From contig CAYONM010000083.1 in assembly GCA_964405325.1 (NCBI GenBank), positions 1 through 14,290 of the forward strand: a DNA stretch of 14,290 nt, read 5' to 3'. Origin of the DNA: CAYONM01 sp964405325. GTDB lineage: Bacteria; Planctomycetota; UBA11346. Positions 1 to 7,643 of the stretch are shown in pieces. The stretch's first letter is position 1; the number at the start of each line of letters is the position of its first letter. The notes under the pieces were generated by a model, which was given only the letters and a program-made list of their open reading frames with translations, made no database searches and had not been told where the DNA came from. The position numbers were made by a program, and so were the translations under genes.

Positions 1-71
1 CAGGACCAAAAATCGTCTGCGCCTGGCTCGACCTGAGTTTATAGAGGTGCCCTGACCAGGAGACTCATTCC

Positions 72-254
72 ATGCGTATAACGATGCTGGTGCTATTGAC
101 CCTGGCCCTGACGGCCAGCGAACGACCCGATGTCCTGATGATCATCGTCGATGATTTGCGTGACTGGACGGGCGACGCCGGCACCCAGCCCCAGGGGGTG
201 CGACCACAGCATGATGTACCTGGGCCATTCCCGAGGCCACCCCGTTGGGCTTGA
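72..254 (+). pseudogene. N-terminal fragment of a secreted sulfatase
   Basis: The 60-residue frame begins with a signal peptide (MRITMLVLLTLALTAS) followed by RPDVLMIIVDDLRDW. This matches the start of type I sulfatases, where the Asp pair of VDDL binds the active-site calcium. After about residue 42 the similarity stops: the C/S-x-P-S-R motif that is converted to formylglycine is absent, and the frame ends at a TGA about 400 residues short of a normal sulfatase. The start is well supported, because AGGAGA at 58-63 lies eight bases before the ATG. I read it as the remnant of a sulfatase deleted from about position 195 onward. A real short secreted peptide is possible but unlikely. The sulfatase motif is seen directly; loss of function is inferred. 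Confidence 0.7.
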
Positions 255-287
255 ATAAGCGGAGAACGGGCTCTGCTTCGCAAGGGT

Positions 288-602
288 TTATGGGGCCAGC
301 ACTGGGCAAGCGACCGCCTTGCTGATGTCACCGATGCCGCTGCGGTTCCAGGCTTCGATACGGAACCAATACGGCAGATCGCGATGCAGGCAGTGGAGCG
401 TGACGGCGGTCTGATCGTAGATCAGCTGGCTGCAGTAGCACTGGTCCGGCCGCACCCCCCAACGCACCAGATAACCACAGGCACCAGGGGTCGAACGCCA
501 ATGCAAATGGGCACTGCGCGGGTCGGTCTGATCACGTTCCACGGTCAGTCCGTCGACCGCAGCTGCGGGTGAGCCCTCGGCCAAACCAAAAACCCGCAGC
601 AC
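288..602 (-). pseudogene. C-terminal fragment of a GH43-like glycoside hydrolase (fibronectin-III-like domain)
   Basis: The 104-codon frame reads VLRVFGLAEGSPAAAVDGL and then a fibronectin-III-like stretch. Recognisable parts are HLHWRSTPGACGYLVRWG, the RPDQ-Y segment, a central LHCLHRDLPYWFRIEAWN, and NRSGIG. From memory, this order (LRVFG, a linker, then a domain with a GY-x-RWG strand and a YYF-x-A-x-NE-SG-like end) is the C-terminal tail of family 43 glycosidases and related arabinan or xylan enzymes. The catalytic five-bladed propeller that should precede it is missing, because upstream sequence runs straight into the rpmH promoter region. The only start is a GTG at 602, and no ribosome site was seen. 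It ends at TAA (288-290). Most likely it is the debris of a truncated gene on the strand opposite rpmH. A stand-alone FnIII protein is less likely because it has no signal peptide. Confidence 0.5.
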
Positions 603-620
603 CGTTCTGTGATGAAACAG

Positions 621-645
621 TTGACAGAGCAGTCGTCACTATAAC
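621..645 (+). promoter_or_regulatory. Possible rpmH promoter (tight spacing)
   Basis: TTGACA (621-626), a perfect -35 hexamer, is followed by TATAAC (640-645), close to the -10 consensus, 27 bases before the rpmH start. The spacer is only 13 bases instead of the usual 16-18, so the two boxes may not form one promoter. TATAAC may instead pair with a weaker upstream -35. This is the best promoter-like signal between the GH43 remnant and rpmH. Confidence 0.35.
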
Positions 646-671
646 CTCCTGCCCCTCCCAAGGAGCGCACC

Positions 672-815
672 ATGAAGATGTACGTCCGTAATTCATCGCT
701 GAAGCACCGCCGCATGACTGGTTTCCGTCGTCGTATGCGTAGCCACGCTGGCCGTAGAATCATCAATCGCCAGCGCGCCACTGCCTGTGGCACCGTAAAG
801 TGGAATCGCCGCTAA
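672..815 (+). CDS. rpmH: Ribosomal protein bL34
   Basis: This intact 47-residue gene encodes a very basic protein of the 50S ribosomal subunit. It begins MKMYVRNSSLKHRR and continues with GFRRRM, GRRIINRQRA and a basic tail. The family pattern S-x-L-K-x-x-R-x-x-GFRxRM-x-S-x-x-GR-x-x-x-x-x-RRA is preserved, and the length matches the usual 44-50 residues. AGGAG at 661-665 is well placed before the ATG. Transcription probably starts at the TTGACA/TATAAC boxes just upstream and ends at the hairpin at 847-871. In many bacteria rpmH is followed by rnpA (the RNase P protein), yidD and yidC, and lies near dnaA. Here it stands alone between pseudogenes. The C-terminal end (ATACGTVKWNRR in the sequence, with a lone Trp) departs from the common KGRKRL-type ending, but the core is unmistakable. 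Confidence 0.9.
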   Translation: MKMYVRNSSLKHRRMTGFRRRMRSHAGRRIINRQRATACGTVKWNRR

Positions 816-846
816 TACCGATCAACGCGTACTGAAGCATCGCACC

Positions 847-878
847 ACACGCCGGCTGCCTGCCGGCGTGTTGCCGTT
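847..878 (+). terminator. Hairpin terminator after rpmH
   Basis: A perfect 10-bp inverted repeat (ACACGCCGGC, 847-856, and GCCGGCGTGT, 862-871) encloses a five-base loop and is followed by TGCCGTTT. It starts 31 bases after the rpmH stop. The stem is very strong but the T-tract is short, so it is a slightly weak intrinsic terminator. It isolates rpmH from the downstream pseudogene. Confidence 0.7.
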
Positions 879-903
879 TAAGCCGCTGCACCCAGGCTCA
901 CGC

Positions 904-1820
904 ATGCGAGCCCTGCTCCTCTGCCTGATACTTCTTGGCCTGTTGGCACAAGTGCTGCAGATCCCCGCCCCCTTGGCTTTGGTGCATATAGGCCGATACC
1001 GCCTTGCCGGCCGATACCTGCAGCATCATCTGCAGCCTGCATGTGGACCCGAGCACCGGGCCGGTCCTGGTCAGTGCTTGGATCGTCGACCGGTCTGGCG
1101 ACCGCCACTTTCAGCAGTCCCATCCTCAGGCTCTCGAAGCAGGTCGACATTTGCTGCGCTTCGAGCGTAATACCAACTGGACCGGCAACGGACGCCGTTC
1201 CACCGCCGCTGATTGGGCCGCTTGCCAGCGCTTCGGCATCACCCTCTGCGCCACGCAGTCTGGGCAGCCTGGGCAAGCCGGTCTTTGCCACTGAGTTTGG
1301 TGGCCGGGAAAAGGACGGCCCCCTGGCCAAGGCGGAGACCGAAATCCGCATCGGCCATTGGGCTGGCCTGGTCGCTGGCCACACCGTCGCCCCCTTCTGC
1401 TGGTGGCATCAATGGGTCGACCAGACCGAAACCTACGCCCCTACCGCGCCATCGCTGCCTTGGTTGCTGGCGAGGACCTGCGCAGCAGCAAAGCCCGCAG
1501 CCTACACCTGAACATCCACGACCCCCTGCCACTCTGGAACCGCGCCTGGGCCCGCCCTGGCCGCATCCTCGGCTACCTGCTCTGCAAGACCTGGGCCACC
1601 AACTACGAGCAGACCCCGGCCCACCAGAACACGGCCATCGACATCAGCAGCCAGATCAAGGCCGGCGATCTGGAAATCCCGTGGTGGCAAGCAGATAGCG
1701 GCGAGATGATCTGGTCCAGCCGCTGGCAGCACCCAGGCGGTGCCCTGCAGCTGCCGGTACCCCCCCCTCCGCTGGCATCTGGGCTTCAAACTGATCCACC
1801 ACGATGCAACGGCCGACTGA
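904..1820 (+). pseudogene. Decayed secreted glycoside hydrolase (GH5-like, possibly with a DUF5060-type N-terminal domain)
   Basis: Pieces of one protein lie in succession but in different reading frames. Frame 1 from 904 gives a signal peptide (MRALLLCLILLGLLAQVLQ). Frame 2 at about 1035-1250 gives a beta-domain segment (GPVLVSAWIVDRSGDRHF, then LEAGRHLLRFE and AACQRFGITL) resembling the N-terminal carbohydrate-binding domain of some cellulase-like enzymes. Frame 3 at about 1272-1440 gives GKPVFATEFGG, whose Glu is the likely nucleophile, then GHWAGLVAG and WWHQWVDQTE. Frame 2 continues with YRAIAALVAGEDL and on to about 1765. Frame 3 then gives LRWHLGFKLIHHD and a stop at 1818-1820. The last shift falls at a run of eight C (1760-1767). 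Total length is about 305 codons against 500 or more expected, so most of the catalytic barrel is deleted between the second and third pieces. The last frame-2 piece is open into the next gene only by chance. The family name is inference. Confidence 0.6.
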
Positions 1821-1930
1821 GCGGCGGACACTCTGTCAGGACGGGCGGGGCGGGGCGTCTCCTATCCGACTTGTCGACTTGTTCGATGAGAAAACACGAC
1901 ATCCTGTGCCGCCCTTACAAAGGTGATGAC

Positions 1931-4900
1931 ATGGCTCGAATTCTAATCCGTAGCTTACTCCTCTTGCTGGCAATCACACCGGTCTGGTGCGCCGCTTCTG
2001 TATTGACGGTCGCAGGCACAGATGGCACCTACAACACTGGAAGCGAACTCGTTATTAGTGTTGAGTTCAGCGAAGCCGTATTCGTCACTGATACACCAAC
2101 CTTGAAACTGCAATTCGACGACGAGACCGCACCTGCCGCTTATGTCACAAGCAGTGCCCTCAATACAATTCTGTATTTTTCCTATATTGTTCAAAGTCAA
2201 GACACGAGCGCGGACCTTGATTACGCCTCAATAATAAGCCTTACCGGTACCATCAAGGATGGCAGCGACGCCGCTGCCAGTCTCATCCTTCCTGCCCCCG
2301 GGGCGGCCGACAGCCTATCTGACACCTCCGACATCATCGTCAACCCTGCCAGTGCCACCCCACCAGCTGTCAGCAGCGTCACTTCGACTGATGGCATTTA
2401 TGCAATCGACGAAACGGTCACCATCACCATCACCTTCGACCAAGCGGTCGATGTCGTGGGAACCCCCCACATCGTTCTCAGCAATGGGAGCACGGCAGCT
2501 GCCACTGCCCAAACCGACACCGACACCGTCAACTTCACCTACACGGTTGCCGCTAATGACAACAACACCCCATCGTTGAACAATAGCGCCAACATTATAT
2601 TGGAAGCCGCCGAAGAAATCTACGCTACCGGCGATTCCAGCAATGATTCCAACCTCTCTTTGAACGGCTTCTCCCTTTCAGATAGCTACAACATCACTAT
2701 CGACGCCACGCCACCAACCATGAATTCCGCCGCCATCACCAACACTGACGGGACCTACGGCATAGGCGACACCATCACCATCAAAATCAATACCAGCGAG
2801 GATGTGACCGTCACCGGCTCACCAACACTCCTACTGAGCAATAACAGCTCTGCCACCTACGATGCTATCGAGAGCGAGAGCGACACGCTCTGGTTCAACT
2901 ATGTCATAGCTGCAGGTGACACCAGCACAGACAGTTTGGCGATCGCATCAACACCTCTGACCGGCATCATCATCGACATCGCCGGCAACGCTATCACCAA
3001 CGACAACTCCAATCTCACGCTGACCAAGACCATCAGCATCGATGCCACAGCACCCACGATCTCCACGGTCACGGCCGCATTTGACGAGAACACCATCTAT
3101 GGCATCGAGCAAAGCATCGACTTCACGGTGACCTTCGACGACGAAGTCAGCATCAATAAATCTGGCGGAACGCCTGCGCTGCAGTTGACCAACAACGCCA
3201 GCGCTCCCTTCGCCAGCAGTTCGACAGCAGACGGTGTCACCACGGCCATCTTCCGGTACACCGTCAGCGAAGGCGACACCGATACCGCTGCGGTTAATAT
3301 CAAAACCAGTGCCAACGAAACCATCGAACTCAATGGCGGCAGCATTACCAACACGGCGGGCAATTCACTCGATCAGAGTTCGGCCACCACGGCTCTCCCC
3401 AACGACATTACAATCGATGCAACCAAACCAACCATCACAGGAGTCAGCACAACCCAAACTGATACCATTGGCATCGATAAAACCATCACCTTCACGGTCA
3501 CTTGCTCCGAGAACATTGGCACCATCAGCGGAAGTCCCGAATTTGCGCTCAGCAACGGCGGCACGGCCGTTTACGACAAAAAGGACGAAAACGATGCCTC
3601 GAAGCTGATCTTCGCGTACACGGTTGCAGATGACACCAGCCACACGACCAGCGACCTGACCATCGAAGCCGCCAGCGCCATAGTGCTCGGGGGGGGAAGC
3701 ATCACCGATGCTAACGGCAATGCCCTGCAACCTGGTTTGCCACAAACCCCCTTCAATGTCAACGTCGACGCCACCAGACCGACCATCGTCGTCGTCAGCT
3801 CGGACGCCACTGGTATCCAAGAAGCCGGCACCACCATCGCTATGACCATCGATTTTTCAGAAGCCCTCGTCGTCACGGATTTAGGTGATGGCGAGGATGG
3901 CACCTTGACCCTCAGCCTTAACGCCAGCGCCCAGAGCAAAGCCGAATATCAAGGCGTCGCTGCCGCTGACAGTTCGATCCTGGAGTTCACTTATACCTTT
4001 ACCGGCGGTGACCAGACCAACTCGCTGGATTATTCCGACACCAACGCATTGGCGCTTGCCGATGCCACCATCACAGACAGCGCCGGCAACGATGCCGTGC
4101 TCTCTCTGCCTAGCCCGAATAGCTCAGGAAGCCTGGGAGACAGTACTGATATTTCCATTCAGGACGGCACCGCACCAACCATTGATCGATTCACGGCGAA
4201 CACACTCCAGGGCTCCTTTAAGGAAGGCAATAAAATCAGCATCACTGTTCATTTTGATGAGAACATTGACACAAGCGGCGTTCCCAAACTCGGCCTCCTG
4301 ACCAACCAATATGACGACCAGCCACGGGTCACCTACGCCTTGTTCGAAGACCAGGGCGATGACTGGCTGGAATTCCTCTACACGGTCGAAATCGGCGATG
4401 AAACCGATCGTTTGGACGTGTACGAATTACTGATGAATCATGGCACGATCACCGATGCCGCCGATAACCCCTTGGCTGATCTGGTTGACCGGGATGACGA
4501 CAAGGTGCTGCCACGCAGCAAGACGGTTGGCGACGAAACCATCTCGATTTTCCCCCATGGCACCAACGAAACGGGCAGCCTGGCACAGGGCTACGAGTTG
4601 CGACTCGATACCTTGAAGCCGACCGCGACCAGGGTTTATGCCACAAGCGACAGCTATAAAACCAATGACCGAGTCGAATTCTCTGTAGAATTCAGTGAGA
4701 TAGTTCGTTTCACCAGCTCATCCCCCAGGCTCTCCCTGGAAACCGGATCAGGCAGCACACGGGAAGCAGCCTACCTACGCGGCAACGGCACTAATAAACT
4801 GGTTTTCGATTACACGGTCATGGCCGATGACAGCAGCGAAAATCCCATCGATGTTAGATCGGAAGCAAACGGACTCAGAGGTATAATCAAGGATCGCGCT

Positions 4901-6223
4901 GACAATATCGGAGAAAACAATCTTCCCTACGGCACCACCAACCCCAACGCCCTACCAGAAAGCCGCGTCTTTTTCAACGAATCCGATCCGGACATCCTCT
5001 CAGCATCGGCCCCAGCCGACCGCTACGGCATCGGCGACGAGATCGAGATCAGCATCACATTCTCTGAACCGATGGAATTGTGGAACACCACGACCGACAG
5101 CTCGGTAATCGTCGACGACGCCTACCTCGCCGGCACCAGCGACGACCAGAAGCCGGTGTTGCTGGTAGCCCTGGGCGCTGCCGATCATCCCGGCAGAGCA
5201 GTGCTGGATCCGGCCAGCGTCGATGATGGCGATCCGGAGATATGGATTTTCACCTATGTGGTTCGCGAAGAGGATTCCCTCGGTGCAACCGAGAAGACCC
5301 TGGATACCACCGACACGATCAACTATCCCGATACCTGGGTCATCCGCGACATCGCCGGTAACGTATGGAGCTCCAACGACCAGGTCGACAAGAGCGGTCT
5401 GACCGATGCCAAAATCGACACCACCCGCCCGACGGTCACCGGAATCGAGGCCCGCAGCCTGGCCGCCACTTACCTGCAGGGCGATACCATCGACATCGCA
5501 GTACTGTTCTCCGAAGATGTGCGCGTGTCCACCGGGACCCCCACCCTACAGCTGCAACTGGATCAGGAAGGTGGCGAAAACAGTGACGGCATCGCCATTG
5601 CCGCGTACAATTCGGAGCTGTCAGCACCGGAACAGGATCCGGACAGCGAGGAGCCGGTTTACGACAACAAAATTGTCTTCACCTACACCGTGCAAAACGG
5701 TGATCTGGCCCAGCTGTTGGATATCACCGGCACCGATGCCTTGATCGCCAGCGATGGTTCCATCGAGGACCTGGCCGGCAATGGCCTGCTGCAAGCCGGC
5801 ATGACCCTGCCGGAGCCCGGTGCGGATGGCAGCCTGGCCGCCTCCAGCATGGTGGTCGACGGCGAAAGCAGCGGCACCGGCAGCAGCTTCGAGGCCCTGG
5901 CGGCCGAGCTGAATGCGGTCTCCATCTCCGCCGGCTGGGAAGCCAGCCTGGAGTTGGCCTTGAATTCTGGCTGGGAAATCACCGACAGTCAGGTGGAGAT
6001 CCTGTCCGATACCAAGAATCTCCTGCAGATCAGTCATGGCCCCAGCTCCGGCGGTGCCGGCAAGTGGTTGCTGACTTTGTCGGTGGCCGAAGACACGGTA
6101 CTCCCGACCGGCGAACATATTCTGGCCAAGATCTCCTGCACCACCAAACGGCCGGGCACCAGCAACCAACGCCGGTATGAACGCCTGCTGGTCCTGTACA
6201 TCAACACCGGAGGACGCTCCTGA
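1931..6223 (+). CDS. Large secreted Ig-like repeat protein (putative adhesin)
   Basis: This encodes a 1,430-residue exported protein. The start is the ATG at 1931, because it opens a clear signal peptide (MARILIRSLLLLLAITPVWCAA) and has an AAAGGTGA site just upstream; the same frame is open to 1358, but that part is pseudogene debris. After cleavage come ten tandem Ig-like beta-sandwich repeats of about 110-150 residues, starting near residues 23, 143, 261, 373, 498, 616, 747, 895, 1019 and 1166. Each follows one template: APTI, a strand with DGTYGIGDTI-x-I-x-V-x-FSE, then TPTL-x-L, an F-x-YTV-x-x-GD motif, D-x-AGN and a TID-A/T link to the next. Such repeats are typical of large bacterial adhesins and stalk proteins. 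Residues from about 1310 on form a different, unrecognised beta-rich C-terminal region. No LPxTG, PEP-CTERM or transmembrane anchor was seen. The gene shares one base with the lipoprotein gene after it. GC is uneven: one 60-base row is 38% GC (2161-2220) and one is 72% (5821-5880). Confidence 0.85.
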   Translation: MARILIRSLLLLLAITPVWCAASVLTVAGTDGTYNTGSELVISVEFSEAVFVTDTPTLKLQFDDETAPAAYVTSSALNTILYFSYIVQSQDTSADLDYASIISLTGTIKDGSDAAASLILPAPGAADSLSDTSDIIVNPASATPPAVSSVTSTDGIYAIDETVTITITFDQAVDVVGTPHIVLSNGSTAAATAQTDTDTVNFTYTVAANDNNTPSLNNSANIILEAAEEIYATGDSSNDSNLSLNGFSLSDSYNITIDATPPTMNSAAITNTDGTYGIGDTITIKINTSEDVTVTGSPTLLLSNNSSATYDAIESESDTLWFNYVIAAGDTSTDSLAIASTPLTGIIIDIAGNAITNDNSNLTLTKTISIDATAPTISTVTAAFDENTIYGIEQSIDFTVTFDDEVSINKSGGTPALQLTNNASAPFASSSTADGVTTAIFRYTVSEGDTDTAAVNIKTSANETIELNGGSITNTAGNSLDQSSATTALPNDITIDATKPTITGVSTTQTDTIGIDKTITFTVTCSENIGTISGSPEFALSNGGTAVYDKKDENDASKLIFAYTVADDTSHTTSDLTIEAASAIVLGGGSITDANGNALQPGLPQTPFNVNVDATRPTIVVVSSDATGIQEAGTTIAMTIDFSEALVVTDLGDGEDGTLTLSLNASAQSKAEYQGVAAADSSILEFTYTFTGGDQTNSLDYSDTNALALADATITDSAGNDAVLSLPSPNSSGSLGDSTDISIQDGTAPTIDRFTANTLQGSFKEGNKISITVHFDENIDTSGVPKLGLLTNQYDDQPRVTYALFEDQGDDWLEFLYTVEIGDETDRLDVYELLMNHGTITDAADNPLADLVDRDDDKVLPRSKTVGDETISIFPHGTNETGSLAQGYELRLDTLKPTATRVYATSDSYKTNDRVEFSVEFSEIVRFTSSSPRLSLETGSGSTREAAYLRGNGTNKLVFDYTVMADDSSENPIDVRSEANGLRGIIKDRADNIGENNLPYGTTNPNALPESRVFFNESDPDILSASAPADRYGIGDEIEISITFSEPMELWNTTTDSSVIVDDAYLAGTSDDQKPVLLVALGAADHPGRAVLDPASVDDGDPEIWIFTYVVREEDSLGATEKTLDTTDTINYPDTWVIRDIAGNVWSSNDQVDKSGLTDAKIDTTRPTVTGIEARSLAATYLQGDTIDIAVLFSEDVRVSTGTPTLQLQLDQEGGENSDGIAIAAYNSELSAPEQDPDSEEPVYDNKIVFTYTVQNGDLAQLLDITGTDALIASDGSIEDLAGNGLLQAGMTLPEPGADGSLAASSMVVDGESSGTGSSFEALAAELNAVSISAGWEASLELALNSGWEITDSQVEILSDTKNLLQISHGPSSGGAGKWLLTLSVAEDTVLPTGEHILAKISCTTKRPGTSNQRRYERLLVLYINTGGRS

Positions 6224-7221
6224 TGGCTTTCGCCAAGACCTGGTTGCTGCCCAGCCTGACCCTGGCAGCCCTGACCGCCTGTTCCTCCGGCTCCGGTTCG
6301 CTTGGCGGTTTGCCGAATGATCCGGACAAGGACAGCGATGACGACTTCGCCAACAAACCGGCGGTCTACCAACTCGATCTGGCCGATGGCAACAAGAACG
6401 GTCGCAGCGATATCGTCGGCAGCGATGACCGCCACGCCGTGTTCGTCAAGGTGAGTGGCGCCGAAAGTGTCAGCCTGCACACCGCCGACAGCCTGGGCCC
6501 CACCGGCGTGGTGGAGAGCGGTACCACCCCCAACTCGGTGCAGAGCTTCTATATCATGCATGAGGAACTGACCCAGGCCCAGTGGCAGACACTGGTGCAA
6601 CAGGCACCCGGCAGCGGCGTGCAAACCAGCCCCTGGAACCAGGTCAAACCCAGCGGTAATTTCGGCGGTACCGGCGACGACCTACCCGCCTATGGCTTGA
6701 GCCACGAGAACATCCAGCAGCTGCTGGATACCTGGAACACGACAAACGAACAGCGGGGCGTGAAACTGCGCCTGCCCACCGCCAGCGAATGGGAGTATGC
6801 CTGCGTCGGCGGCGAGCAGCACGCCGGTCAACGCTACGCCTGGGGCGAGAGCACCAGCCCCGACGGCTTGGCCGAATGGGCCCTGGTCGCCGAAACCAAA
6901 AGCGGCAACGGTCCGCGCAGTGCCACCAGCGGTACCGCCAATGCTCTGGGCCTGCGCAATATGCACGGCAATGTCTGGGAATGGATCGGCGAGAGCGCCG
7001 CCGCCAGCCTGCGCGGCGGCTCCTGGGCCGATCCGGTGCAGGGTGCACACGTCAGCAATCGCATGAGCATCGATCCACTCACCCCCTACGCCACTGCCGG
7101 CGTCCGCCTGGTGCTGGAGCCGGACGAACCGATCCCCGAACCGGATCCGGTCGATGAGCCGGATGACAGCGATGATGACAACCCGGATGATAATGGCGAT
7201 GACCCGGACAGCACCCCCTGA
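6223..7221 (+). CDS. Lipoprotein with an FGE-sulfatase (formylglycine-enzyme) fold, catalytic cysteines absent
   Basis: This is a 332-residue probable lipoprotein. Its N-terminus MAFAKTWLLPSLTLAALTAC gives a lipobox (LTAC, Cys20). Residues 31-65 are Asp-rich and resemble calcium-binding repeats (NDPDKDSDDD and DGNKNGRSD, the latter EF-hand-like). Residues 100-300 match the FGE-sulfatase/SUMF1 domain: LTQAQWQTL, LRLPTASEWEYAC (182-194), AWGE, NALGLRNMHGNVWEW (240-254), SLRGGSW (262-268), SNR and TAGVRLV. True FGE enzymes carry a Cys pair shortly after RGGSW. Here that stretch is ADPVQGAHVSNR with no Cys, so formylglycine formation is unlikely and a binding or structural role is more plausible. 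The tail (302-332) is Asp/Pro-rich and very acidic. The start ATG overlaps the previous stop (TGATG), and GGAGG at 6209-6213 is well spaced, implying translational coupling. Acting with the upstream Ig-repeat protein at the cell surface is an inference. Confidence 0.85.
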   Translation: MAFAKTWLLPSLTLAALTACSSGSGSLGGLPNDPDKDSDDDFANKPAVYQLDLADGNKNGRSDIVGSDDRHAVFVKVSGAESVSLHTADSLGPTGVVESGTTPNSVQSFYIMHEELTQAQWQTLVQQAPGSGVQTSPWNQVKPSGNFGGTGDDLPAYGLSHENIQQLLDTWNTTNEQRGVKLRLPTASEWEYACVGGEQHAGQRYAWGESTSPDGLAEWALVAETKSGNGPRSATSGTANALGLRNMHGNVWEWIGESAAASLRGGSWADPVQGAHVSNRMSIDPLTPYATAGVRLVLEPDEPIPEPDPVDEPDDSDDDNPDDNGDDPDSTP

Positions 7222-7253
7222 TGGCGCAAGCCCTGCGATTGGCCGCCTTACGG

Positions 7254-7554
7254 TACAAACCGGGCGCCGCCCGGAGCCCACGGGCTCGATCGTATCGGTC
7301 GGCGCCCGGTTTTGACTCTTACATCGAGGGGCAAGCCCCTCGGACCCCGAAGCTGAGCCCGCAAAAACAACTTTTTCTGCTCGAAGTTTTTGCGAGCTCA
7401 GCTTACAAACCGGGCGCCGCCCGGAGCCCACGGGCTCGATCGTATCGGTCGGCGCCCGGTTTTGACTCTTACATCGAGGGGCAAGCCCCTCGGACCCCGA
7501 AGCTGAGCCCGCAAAAACAACTTTTTCTGCTCGAAGTTTTTGCGAGCTCAGCTT
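7254..7554 (+). repeat. Exact 150-bp tandem duplication of a three-hairpin element
   Basis: Two identical copies lie head to tail with a period of exactly 150 bases (7254-7404 and 7404-7554), starting 33 bases after the lipoprotein stop. Each copy holds three inverted repeats, given here for copy 1. Hairpin 1 has 12-bp arms AAACCGGGCGCC (7257-7268) and GGCGCCCGGTTT (7301-7312), with a nested GAGCCC/GGGCTC pair. Hairpin 2 is CGAGGGGC/GCCCCTCG (7325-7332 and 7335-7342). Hairpin 3 is long, with arms 7350-7368 and 7386-7404 and one mismatch. A diverged inverted copy is at 14163-14290. Hairpin 1 followed by TTTT could act as a terminator. The gap between the two flanking genes (7222-7643) is otherwise empty. 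Because 150 is a multiple of three and lacks stops in one frame, an open frame runs through from 7221 into the next gene; I regard this as accidental. Confidence 0.9.
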
Positions 7555-7643
7555 CTAATGCAGACGAGACGCCTGCGCTACCAGGAGCATCGCGCCCGAC
7601 CAGCCCACAACCCATTTTCACTACGCAAAGATCGACTCTCCCC

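Noticed and set aside
1358..1930. N-terminal extension of the Ig-repeat protein (open frame to 1358)
   Set aside because: This part is glycoside hydrolase debris; the signal peptide and ribosome site place the start at 1931.
6223..7221. Diversity-generating retroelement target protein
   Set aside because: The fold class fits, but no reverse transcriptase or template/variable repeat pair lies in the window.
7254..7554. CRISPR array or integron attC site
   Set aside because: Only two copies, 150 bp long with no spacers, and no attC core (GTTRRRY) seen.
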